Shown in pieces: positions 55,424 to 64,000 of a DNA stretch of 64,000 bases. Position numbers and translations under genes: made by a program. Where the stretch lies: the NCBI GenBank assembly GCA_014843695.1, contig CM026390.1, forward strand, positions 58,771,053 to 58,835,052, read 5' to 3'. The DNA comes from Archivesica marissinica (taxonomy: Eukaryota; Mollusca; Bivalvia; Venerida; Vesicomyidae). Position 1 is the stretch's first letter. Each line of letters opens with the position of its first letter. The notes beneath the pieces are model-generated. The model was not told the origin of the DNA. It ran no database searches and saw only the letters and a program-made list of their open reading frames with translations.

Positions 55424-56268
55424 AGCTGTGTTTGATGGGAGCAATTCATTCACCGATACACCGGTCTTCCATGAGGTTCTTAACGTGACTTTGCAACGCC
55501 AAGAAAAGCCAAACAAATGCACGTTTACGTAATACATAGCATTAGCTACAACAAATTCTTCCGAAATAATTCGATGACTAATTTCCAATCTATACATAGT
55601 GCGGTTTCGTATGAAAGTAAGATTTCATATAACGGTCAGCCACGCTTCTGAATTGGCGTGTGTTTATTATTGGGGTCTATACTAAAACGCATGCAACGCG
55701 TGATACTGTCGCTTAGCTTTATTTATTTCACAACGATTGTGAAACAAGCTTTACCAACTTAAATTATATAATAAATATTAATCACTCTCGCTAGCGCAGA
55801 TGAACGCGTATAATTATGTAGTCATTCGTGAATTCGTAAATCAGATTAGTCTAGATATAAATATGCATAGGCACACATGTGAGCTATAACGGTAAATCTT
55901 TTTCATAAATCTTGTTGTTAAGGATACTGGTCCAACGCGATATGTGAAATATGTCTATAAACAGAAAACCAATAAAATAAACACGATATGGGTGATCCGG
56001 GTAGTTGGTATCGACGTATAATGAGATACAATCACTTAGTCAAATTAAAAGCGTGTTTCATTATATATTAGTGTAATGGTATCGTCCTCAATATCGCGTT
56101 GCATTTATACACGCGTTGTATTACCCATGCTAACAATATTTACATTATTTGTGTTATGTCAACAAACGTCGTACTCTGTATTTGAGGCAAATAATTGGAA
56201 TAAAAGGATACCATATGATAGGAATAGCATTCGTTAGAAATTTGCATTTTCACAGGTGTAGTGTCGCT
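55424..56268. mobile_element. TTAA-flanked MITE, copy 2 (with a SINE tail inserted)
   Basis: TTAA at 55420-55423 and 56269-56272. Right end GTGTCGCT as in 28478-28998, and shared internal blocks (AAATATGCATAGGCACACAT; GCGTGATACT). A minus-strand SINE tail at about 55712-55800 (TTATTTCACAACGATTGTGA, AATATTAATCACTCTCG) is inserted. Confidence 0.7.
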
Positions 56269-56339
56269 TTAATGTAAGCGGTGTATATGTTGTATTATAT
56301 TTACTATTGTGTGATCCCGTTATTACACGTTCCTATAAA

Positions 56340-56583
56340 CTTGATTTATTTTACAACGATTGCGAAGAAAGTTCTAACAACTTATATTAATCACTCTCGT
56401 TCGCGCGGATGAAAGCGTAAATGTGGTCATTCGTGTGGGGGGAAACCGGAGTACCCGCAGAATACCCACATGTCCGATTTGGCGATCACCGTACCATCTC
56501 ACATACTGCCCAGTCTGAGGATCGAACCCGGGTTACATTGGTGAGAAGCGAGCGCGTTAACCACTGCGCTAATCGGACAGCCA
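56340..56583 (-). mobile_element. SINE family C, full length
   Basis: Minus-strand head GGCTGTCCGATTAGCGCAGT with GGTTAACGCG, B box CCGGGTTCGATCCTC, body TGTGAGATGGTACGGTGATC and a tail CGAGAGTGATTAATATAAGT. Its tail matches SINE A while its head does not. Confidence 0.9.
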
Positions 56584-56811
56584 CACGTTCCATATGTAAA
56601 CCAATTACTCAATTCCTAATTAGAAATGATTACCCATGGCATAAGGGGAACAAAATTCCACCGAAAATAGGTGTGTCTATGAAAACCTAAGTCCAGCATA
56701 TACATACATCACATATAAGTTTCATGGGCGTGCTATTTTCGATCGAAAGTTGTCTCCCTTACATGTCGTAAATGCTACAAAACGAAATGTGAATAAACGC
56801 ATCTTTCTTAC
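56584..56811. other. No gene supported
   Basis: Unique spacer between two SINEs. Confidence 0.35.
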
Positions 56812-57100
56812 AGACGGATCTATAGACCAGTGGTAACACACTGGACTGGTAATCCAGGGATCACAGGTTCGATCCCCCGCCTGACCCTAATAAAATTAAC
56901 AGTATTTCAGATGGGACGTTAAACCGAAGTCTCGTGTCGGTGCTGTACACCGTGCACGTAAAAGAACCAGAGTAGACTCTGGAATGGGTCTCTGTCTGTA
57001 TCATTGCACTATCCTCCAAAATCTAAAATGACTAATCTCTCCAGGAGGCGTCGCTCATATGGGCAACCGGTAGCGACGATAAATAAACGTATAACACACA
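56812..57100 (+). mobile_element. SINE family B, full length
   Basis: Head CAGACGGATCTATAGACCAG, B box CAGGTTCGATCCCCCG, body GATGGGACGTTAAACCGAAG, and tail CATATGGGCAACCGGTAGCG and AATAAACGTATAACACAC. Confidence 0.93.
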
Positions 57101-57965
57101 AACACGCATCTTTCAATATACTATGCATGTATGTTGTAGTCGTGGTCATATTTGTTAAATTATGTAAAAATAGCCATAAGCATTTATTTATGCCGAAAAT
57201 GCCTGTAAATAAAGTAATATTATATTTATGTATTATTACATTATATTAACTTGGCCTGTCGTTACTTGAACATATCTTTGTGAAACGAGGATCAATCTGT
57301 CGACAATTGAAATTGTGGGGAATATGGACTTTCGGGCAATAAAAAATTGAAGCTTATCTTATATATAAATAATATCTAAATATTGCGTCAAATACATCTT
57401 ATAAGTTGTATTTCACTGAATGATGTGTACTGCATCATGAGCATAGCCTCGGAGTGATGTTACGTTTCTGGTTTCTCCAGATTGTTGTCAAACTTCGCAA
57501 TACTTTAATTAATACATTACAAATGTGTTATACATGTAGGCTATACGTAAACTTGTTTTTAAATGTTTGTCAGTGTATTTGAACAGACAAGCATAATTAT
57601 GTCAGGATATATAGCTAATTAGTTGTCTCCTGCGCTACAATTCATAACATGTCCCAAGCTGTTTCCACTATTTTGAAGAGCCTATACAAAATATATGCAT
57701 AAACTATGGGCTACAGGTATCTACGAACATTCCGTGGAACAGACTGCTGCGGCGCTCAAACTAAATGTGTTACTTGTTTCACACTTACCTACGAATAATA
57801 CAGTGCAACACTGAAAGTGATAGACAGCGTATCCGTGCTACGTTACCTGTGAACATTGTAACCGTGAATATGATGAGGTACTATGAACAAACTTGAATTC
57901 ATCTTTTGCGTCAATTATAATAACCACACAGGTGTACAGATTGTCGGTAATATTAGTATATATTT
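57101..57965. other. No gene supported
   Basis: Unique sequence upstream of the tRNA gene. A well-formed donor (CGTAG/GTAAGTG) and acceptor (CACTTTCAG) occur on the minus strand near 57797-57825, but no coding frame joins them. Confidence 0.4.
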
Positions 57966-58037
57966 GGTTCTATGGTGTAATGGTTAGCACTCAGGACTCT
58001 GAATCCTGCGATCCGAGTTCAAATCTCGGTAGAACCT
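57966..58037 (+). tRNA. tRNA-Gln(CTG)
   Basis: 72 nt, no intron. Acceptor GGTTCTA/TAGAACC pairs fully, A box TGGTGTAATGGTTAGCAC, anticodon loop in ACTCTGAAT (CTG), B box GAGTTCAAATC, T stem CCGAG/CTCGG. Pol III terminator T6 at 58041-58046. It matches animal tRNA-Gln closely and lacks any SINE body. Confidence 0.96.
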
Positions 58038-58040
58038 ATA

Positions 58041-58046
58041 TTTTTT
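58041..58046 (+). terminator. Pol III terminator of tRNA-Gln
   Basis: T6 run four bases after the tRNA 3' end. Confidence 0.85.
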
Positions 58047-58390
58047 GTGAAAAACAATTATTTTCACTGATTTTATTTTATCTGTTATTTGGCAATTTAG
58101 TTAGGTTATATATATAGAATAAATGTCACACAGCATAATGTTTACATGTGTATAAACTTCATGCACCAGCATGATTTAGACTTTATATAAATGCATTGTC
58201 ACAATTTTAAAATGCCTTTCATATAATATTAACGTGGCTCTACCGTTATATCCTACTCTATACAATGTAGTACATGCATCTCTTGACACAACTAACATGT
58301 TAATAAATATACGTTGATTTCACGTTACAATGTATTAATACAATATACCACTCAGTTAATATCCTAACCATTAAAAATTATTTTGTTAAC

Positions 58391-58608
58391 GTGCTTGAGT
58401 CAATTTATGATCTATCTGGTTAATAGGACAGCAATGCATGTATGTACTAACGTTTAACTGAGTGTGGCAGATGGCTGCCATCTAGGACTGCTATACGTGG
58501 ATGTGCTTGAGTCGATTTATGATATATCTGGTTAATAGGACAGCAATGCCATGTATGTACTAACGTTTAACTGAGTGCGGCAGATGGCTGCCATCTAGGA
58601 CTGCTATC
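58391..58608. repeat. 104-bp tandem duplication
   Basis: Two near-identical copies (58391-58494 and 58503-58607) with GCTTGAGTC and ATGGCTGCCATCTAGGACTG. Confidence 0.9.
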
Positions 58609-58734
58609 AAACTCAACTGAGTCAATCAATATATGCAGCAATAGTTGGAATATTATAGTCTTCGCTACACTAAACAATAATAACAAAACACTCCATTGCA
58701 ATGACTAGACGGCGTACGTTTATTGTTGATGAGC

Positions 58735-59300
58735 ATCTATCTATAACTCAGGGGACTGGTAATTATTGAATATAACTCAGGGGACTGGCAATTATTGAAT
58801 ACAACTCATAACTCAAGGGACTGGTAATTATTGAATACAACTCATAACTCCATAACTCGGGGGACTCGCAATTATTGAATATAACTCATAACTCCATAAC
58901 TCACGGGACTGGCAATTATTGAATATAACTCATAACTCCATAACTCAGGGAACTGGCAATTATTGAATACAACTCATAACTCAGGGGACTGGCAATTATT
59001 GAATACAACTCATAACTCAGGGGACTGGCAATTATTGAATACAACTCATAACTCCATAACTCAGGGGACTGGCAATTATTGAATATACCTCATAACTCAG
59101 GGGACTGGCAATTATTGAATACAACTCATAACTCCATAACTCAGGGGACTGGCAATTATTGAATACAACTCATAACTCCATAACTCAGGGGACTGACAAT
59201 TATTGAATATACCTCATAACTCCATAACTCAGGGGACTGGTAATTATTAAATACAACTCATAACTCCGGGGACTGGTAATTATTGAATACAACACATGCT
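58735..59300. repeat. Irregular minisatellite of 31-56 bp units
   Basis: About 13 copies of GGGACTGGCAATTATTGAAT plus ACAACTCATAACTC, with or without a CATAACTC step. Confidence 0.95.
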
Positions 59301-59467
59301 ATCATTTCTGTTTATTTAATATACCTGTTACTAACATAATTTAATGTCATGGTTACAACTAAACATTCTAAACAATGAATTCCTTTACTACATCTGTAAA
59401 TGCAGGAAAACGATATATATAAATATTAATATCACAAAACAGTACCAAGCATAGGCCAGAGAAGGCC

Positions 59468-59920
59468 ATGATACATGTTTCATAGGAGATCTGGATACAT
59501 GTTTCATAGGAGATCTGGATACATGTTTCATAGGAGATCTGGACACATGCTACATAGGAGATCTGGACACATGTTTCATAGGAGATCTGGATACATGTTT
59601 CATAGGAGATCTGGACACATGCTTCATAGGAGATCTGGACACATGCTACATAGGAGATCTGGACACATGCTACAGAGGAGATCTGGACACATGCTACATA
59701 GGAGATCTGGACACATGCTACATAGGAGATCTGGACACATGCTACATAGGAGATCTGTACACATGTTTCATAGGAGATCTGGACACATGCTACATAGGAG
59801 ATCTGGACACCATGCTACATAGGAGTTTTGGACACATGCTACAGAGGAGATTTGGACACATGCTACATAGGAGCTTTGGACACATGCTATATAGGAGGTC
59901 TGGACACATGCTACATATTG
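59468..59920. repeat. 24-bp minisatellite
   Basis: About 19 copies of a 24-bp unit (ATGCTACATAGGAGATCTGG ACAC). As 24 is divisible by 3 it stays open and gives repeated HRRSGHML peptides; I do not call a gene. Confidence 0.96.
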
Positions 59921-60950
59921 GTCGGGTGAGTGGTTATGGTGCCAACATATTGGCTGTCATTTCGGGCGAGTGGTTATGGTGCTAACATATTGGCTGTCAT
60001 TTTGGGTGAGTGGTTATGGTGCCAACATATTGGCTGTCATTTCGGGCGAGTGGTTATGGTGCCAACATATTGGCTGTCATTTCGGGCGAGTGGTTATGGT
60101 GCCAACATATTGGCTGTCATTTCGGGCGAGTGGTTATGGTGCCAACATATTGGCTGTCATTTCGGGTGAGTGGTTATGGTGCCAACATATTGGCTGTCAT
60201 TTCGGGCGAGTGGTTATGGTGCCAACATATTGGCTGTCATTTCGGGCGAGTGGTTATGGTGCCAACATATTGGCTGTCATTTCGGGCGAGTGGTTATGGT
60301 GCCAACATATTGGCTGTCATTTTGGGTGAGTGGTTATGGTGCCAACATATTGGCTGTCATTTCGGGCGAGTGATTATGGTGCCAACATATTGGCTGTCAT
60401 TTCGGGCGAGTGGTTATGGTGCCAACATATTGGCTGTCATTTCGGGCGAGTGGTTATGGTGCCAACATATTGGCTGTCATTTCGGGCGAGTGGTTATGGT
60501 GCCAATATATTGGCTGTCATTTCGGGCGAGTGGTTATGGTGCCAATATATTGGCTGTCATTTCGGGCGAGTGGTTATGGTGCCAATATATTGGCTGTCAT
60601 TTCGGGCGAGTGGTTATGGTGCCAATATATTGGCTGTCATTTCGGGCGAGTGGTTATGGTGCCAACATATTGGCTGTCATTTCGGGCGAGTGGTTATGGT
60701 GCCAACATATTGGCTGTCATTTCGGGCGAGTGGTTATGCTGCCAACATATTGGCTGTCATTTCGGGCGAGTGGTTATGGTGCCAACATATTGGCTGTCAT
60801 TTCGGGCGAGTGGTTATGGTGCCAACATATTGGCTGTCATTTCGGGCGAGTGGTTATGGTGCCAATATATTGGCTGTCATTTCGGGCGAGTGGTTATGGT
60901 GCCAACATATTGGCTGTCATTTCGGGTGAGTGGTTATGGTGCCAACACTA
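59921..60950. repeat. 40-bp minisatellite
   Basis: About 26 very similar copies of GAGTGGTTATGGTGCCAACA TATTGGCTGTCATTTCGGGC. It is so uniform that it is open in several frames for up to 334 codons; this is a repeat effect. Confidence 0.98.
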
Positions 60951-61599
60951 TTATTATATAGGTTTGGATAGGGATGGGGTGTCATTATTACTAAATTGTG
61001 TGACCCCCAAATGACATGTGGTGTTAAGAATGACAAATGGACATAGAACAACATCATCAACATAGTTATTGATGTGAGAGTACTGCTGAACATAGACTGC
61101 ACACATGATTGGTTTAAACATATTTATTCGACATTATATAACATAATTTACTACAAATAAATATGTACACAATAAATACAAGTGGATTGAAATGAAAGCT
61201 AAATGCTTATTGGTTTAAACATATTTATTTTCTACCATGTACATGGTTATTTACAACAATTGAAATAAGGAATTGGACAGAAAGCTATACAGCTTATGGT
61301 TGTCCTCTCCTTAAAAGCTTATTGAATTTCTCTTCACGAACACACATGTTTGGGAACATGTCTAGAAATGGACGGGTAAACTAATAAAAGTGCAAAACAT
61401 TATAAGAAATATATTGCGCACGCAGCTGTAAAATTAAATAAATAACGACTGTCTAGTCTATATAAAACAAAGAAGCTTAGATTGAGAATGTTTTATTTCT
61501 CTTTTCTGTATAATGTTACACTAGATTCTACATGTGAATACAGTACAAGCAAATGGGTTGCGTCACAAATTCTAGAAACATTAGAAATGCCCCATCTCG
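60951..61599 (-). other. Mostly unannotated; LINE 2-like ends and a possible terminal exon
   Basis: Minus-strand LINE 2-like ends (GGTTTAAACATATTTATT) occur at about 61111 and 61211. A minus-strand segment at about 61305-61366, after acceptor CCATTTCTAG, reads MFPNMCVREEKFNKLLRRGQ then P and a stop, with an AATAAA further on; this could be a last exon, but no partner exon is seen. Confidence 0.25.
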
Positions 61600-62330
61600 A
61601 AAATATATATTAAATTCCAGAAATATATATATACATTACAAATAAATTCCCAAAATATATATACATTACAAATAAATTCCCAAAATGTACATACTTTACA
61701 AGTATATTCCCGAAATATATCGGCATTGCAAGTACATTTCCAAATTATTTGGACATTATAAGTAAATTCCCAAAATATACAGAGAAGTAAATTCCCAAAA
61801 TGTACAGAGAAGTAAATTCCCAAAATATATACAGAGAAGTAAATTCCCAAAATATACAGAGAAGTAAATTCTCAAAATATACAGAGAAGTGAATTCCCAA
61901 AATGTACAGAGAAGTAAATTCCCAAAATATACAGAGAAGTAAATTCCCAAAATATACAGAGAAGTAAATTCCCAAAATGTACAGAGAAGTGAATTCCCAA
62001 AATGTACAGAGAAGTAAATTCCCAAAATATACAGAGAAGTAAATTCCCAAAATATACAGAGAAGTAAATTCCCAAAATATACAGAGAAGTGAATTCCCAA
62101 AATGTACAGAGAAGTAAATTCCCAAAATATACAGAGAAGTAAATTCCCAAAATGTACAGAGAAGTAAATTCCCAAAATATACAGAGACGTAAATTCCCAA
62201 AATGTACAGAGAAGTAAATTCCCAAAATGTACAGAGAAGTAAATTCCCAAAATGTACAGAAGTAAATTCCCAAAATGTAGACATTACAAGTAAATTCCCG
62301 AAATATATAGACATGACAAGTAAATTGTAT
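61600..62330. repeat. 25-bp minisatellite
   Basis: About 28 copies of AGAGAAGTAAATTCCCAAAA TATAC with a TGTAC variant; outer copies are longer and diverged (ACATTACAAGTAAATTCCC). Confidence 0.96.
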
Positions 62331-62364
62331 ACCATTATAAATATATCACAGTCACGATAATAAA

Positions 62365-62605
62365 GAAGGGTTCGATCCCCCGCCTGACCCTAATAAAATT
62401 AACAGTCTTTCAGATGGGATGTTAAACCGAGGTCTCGTGTAGGTACTTTACACCGTGCAACGTAAAAGAACCAGAGGAGATTCTGGAATGGGTCTCTGTC
62501 TGTTTCATTGTACTATCCTCCAAAAATCTAAAATGACTAATCTCTTCAGGAGGCGTCGCTCATATGGGCAACCGGTAGCGACGATAAAAAAACGTAAAAC
62601 AACCA
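62365..62605 (+). mobile_element. SINE family B, head truncated
   Basis: Starts in the B box (GGTTCGATCCCCCGCC), then CAGATGGGATGTTAAACCG and the tail CATATGGGCAACCGGTAGCG, AAAACGTAAAACAACC. Confidence 0.9.
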
Positions 62606-62699
62606 CCACCAAAAAAAGAATCAGTTGTCACTCAGATACCAAGTTAATCACAACCAGATTCATAGTCAGCTATTCCTACAAGTCACTGAATTCATTAAC

Positions 62700-63320
62700 A
62701 AAAAAACAGAGGCTCCATCAATCCACAATCTCTCATACTCAACAGAGGCTCCATCAATCCACAATCTCTCACACTCAACAGAGGCTCCATCAATCCACAA
62801 TCTCTCACACTCAACAGAGGCTCCATCAATCCACAATCTCTCACACTCAACAGAGGCTCCATCAATCCACAATCACCCACACTCAACAGAGGCTCCATCA
62901 ATCGACAATCACCCACACTCAACAGAGGCTCCATCAATCCACAATCACCCACACTCAACAGAGGCTCCATCAATCGACAATCACCCACACTCAACAGAGG
63001 CTCCATCAATCCACAATCACCCATACTCAACAGAGGCTCCATCAATCCATAATCTCTCACACTCAACAGAGGCTCCATCAATCCACAATCTCTCACACTC
63101 AACAGAGGCTCCATCAATCCACAATCTCTCACACTCAACAGAGGCTCCATCAATCCACAATCTCTCACACTCAACAGAGGCTCGATCAATCCACAATCAC
63201 CCACACTCAACAGAGGCTCCATCAATCCACAATCACCCACACTCAACAGAGGCTCCATCAATCCACAATCACCCACACTCAACAGAGGCTCGATCAATCC
63301 ACAATCACCCACACTCAACT
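62700..63320. repeat. 36-bp minisatellite
   Basis: About 17 copies of a 36-bp unit (CAACAGAGGCTCCATCAATC, CACAATCTCTCACACT, with a CACCCACACT form). It stays open on both strands, giving 12-residue repeats such as TEAPSIHNHPHS; no start context or splice support makes it a gene. Confidence 0.96.
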
Positions 63321-63554
63321 TGCTGCATGTTAAAACAGTTGCAAGAGAAGTTCCTCATAAGATTGCCTTTGTTTTACTCCCTTTCAATTTAATGTTGTTA
63401 CTCTCTCTATCTGAAAAAATGTTTATTTCTTCCATACATGTAAATAAATTATGAAATAAATACGGATAAACTAGAAATAACACAGAAAGTATGTAAATGT
63501 GATTAGTGCATCACATAGGACATTGCTACCACCCAACGTGCTGCAGCATTTGAC
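63321..63554. other. No gene supported
   Basis: Unique spacer. Confidence 0.35.
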
Positions 63555-63712
63555 ACACACACATGCACGCACACACACACACACACACATGCGCACTCAC
63601 ACATGCACACACACGCACGCATGCACACACGCGCACGCATGCACACACACACACACACACATGCACACACACGCATGCACACACACACACACGCACGTAC
63701 GCACGCACAATG
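63555..63712. repeat. (CA)n microsatellite, imperfect
   Basis: CA runs broken by ATG and CG steps. Confidence 0.97.
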
Positions 63713-63954
63713 TGCTCAGTGAAAACCGTGATAAAATTGCTACCAATATAACATTCTGCCACACATATCTATCATTTTGAACATCTAATTTTATTTGAGT
63801 CTGTAGAAAATCCATCTCCAAATAATTGAGGGGTTTGACACTCAAGAGTCCACATACGAAATAATCAAGGGGCAACAACTGTGTAAAATTAAACACAAAT
63901 ATTAAAATTCTACATATGGAAATCATACTTTTTACAATAAATGCCAAACAAGAT

Positions 63955-64000
63955 TGAACAACTTATATTAATCACTCTAGTTGGCATGGATGAAAGCATT
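63955..64000 (-). mobile_element. SINE family C tail, cut by the window end
   Basis: AACTTATATTAATCACTCTA followed by GGATGAAAGC, as in 56370-56415. It continues past the window. Confidence 0.7.

Noticed and set aside
28478..56268. Shared sequence near both secreted-protein genes as a duplicated promoter
   Set aside because: The shared blocks are bounded by TTAA and inverted ends, so they are MITE copies rather than promoter duplication.
57797..57825. Possible 22-nt exon with good splice sites on the minus strand
   Set aside because: No coding or conserved partner could be found; chance splice sites are common.
60010..61014. 334-codon open frame
   Set aside because: It runs through the 40-bp minisatellite; several frames are equally open and the peptide is a pure repeat.
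61745..62335. 196-codon minus-strand frame
   Set aside because: Lies entirely in the 25-bp minisatellite.
62455..63392. Long open frames on both strands with 12-residue repeats
   Set aside because: The 36-bp unit is divisible by 3, so frames stay open by chance; the frame also starts inside a SINE.

Overview
The window is invertebrate nuclear DNA, most likely from a mollusc or another lophotrochozoan. I infer this from the tRNA-headed SINE families, the non-LTR retrotransposon remnants, the many minisatellites and the intron-containing small genes; the species cannot be named from sequence alone. Host coding content is low. I can support one spliced gene for a small secreted cysteine-rich protein (minus strand, four exons, 23606-27726), part of a paralogue with the same splice phases (minus strand, 52381-55167) and one intact tRNA-Gln(CTG) gene (57966-58037). 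Almost everything else is mobile DNA or tandem repeats.

Layout. 237-6020: an 83-bp tandem repeat split by DNA transposon A (462-5893). A encodes a decayed relative of the protein in element B and itself holds a SINE and a smaller inverted-repeat element carrying a THAP zinc-finger exon. 6026-7575: a 65-bp minisatellite. 7818-10022: LINE scraps, a long hairpin and a SINE. 10045-11044: exactly 1000 N. 11045 to about 19210: AT-rich Polinton/Maverick-like virus-derived element, all genes on the plus strand: retrovirus-type integrase with chromodomain, a small membrane protein, two related proteins of unknown role, a basic protein, an F54H12.2-like putative virion protein, an adenain-type protease, two RING proteins, and a protein with SUMO-type motifs behind its own TATA box; a tRNA-Leu(TAA)-like gene lies on the minus strand near the right end. 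19600-23400: repeats, a LINE 3' end and MITEs. 23600-27730: the secreted-protein gene, with a minisatellite in each of two introns. 28000-33000: SINE, TTAA MITE, 19-bp minisatellite, LINE fragment. 33690-41150: a decayed APE-type LINE containing two further LINE insertions, one of which holds a large foldback. 42000-46000: SINEs, a Ty3/gypsy RT scrap and MITEs. 46035-51278: a 37-bp minisatellite split by DNA transposon B (46842-50627), whose 904-codon frame encodes a PIN/XPG-like nuclease with a C-terminal eight-cysteine domain. 51600-58100: SINEs, MITEs, the paralogous gene and tRNA-Gln. 58400-63720: one minisatellite after another.

Most notable points. (1) Two divergent TIR transposons encode the same type of PIN-like nuclease plus Cys8 protein with no recognisable DDE transposase; their termini both start TAGT and both sit inside minisatellites. 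They may belong to the Academ superfamily. (2) The Polinton-like element carries a RING pair, a protein with SUMO-interaction and sumoylation-like motifs and a tRNA-Leu(TAA)-like gene that matches its strongly TTA-biased leucine usage. Several of its genes are frameshifted, often at homopolymers and beside an assembly gap, so some breaks may be assembly errors. (3) The small cysteine-rich secreted family is recovered only by following splice sites.
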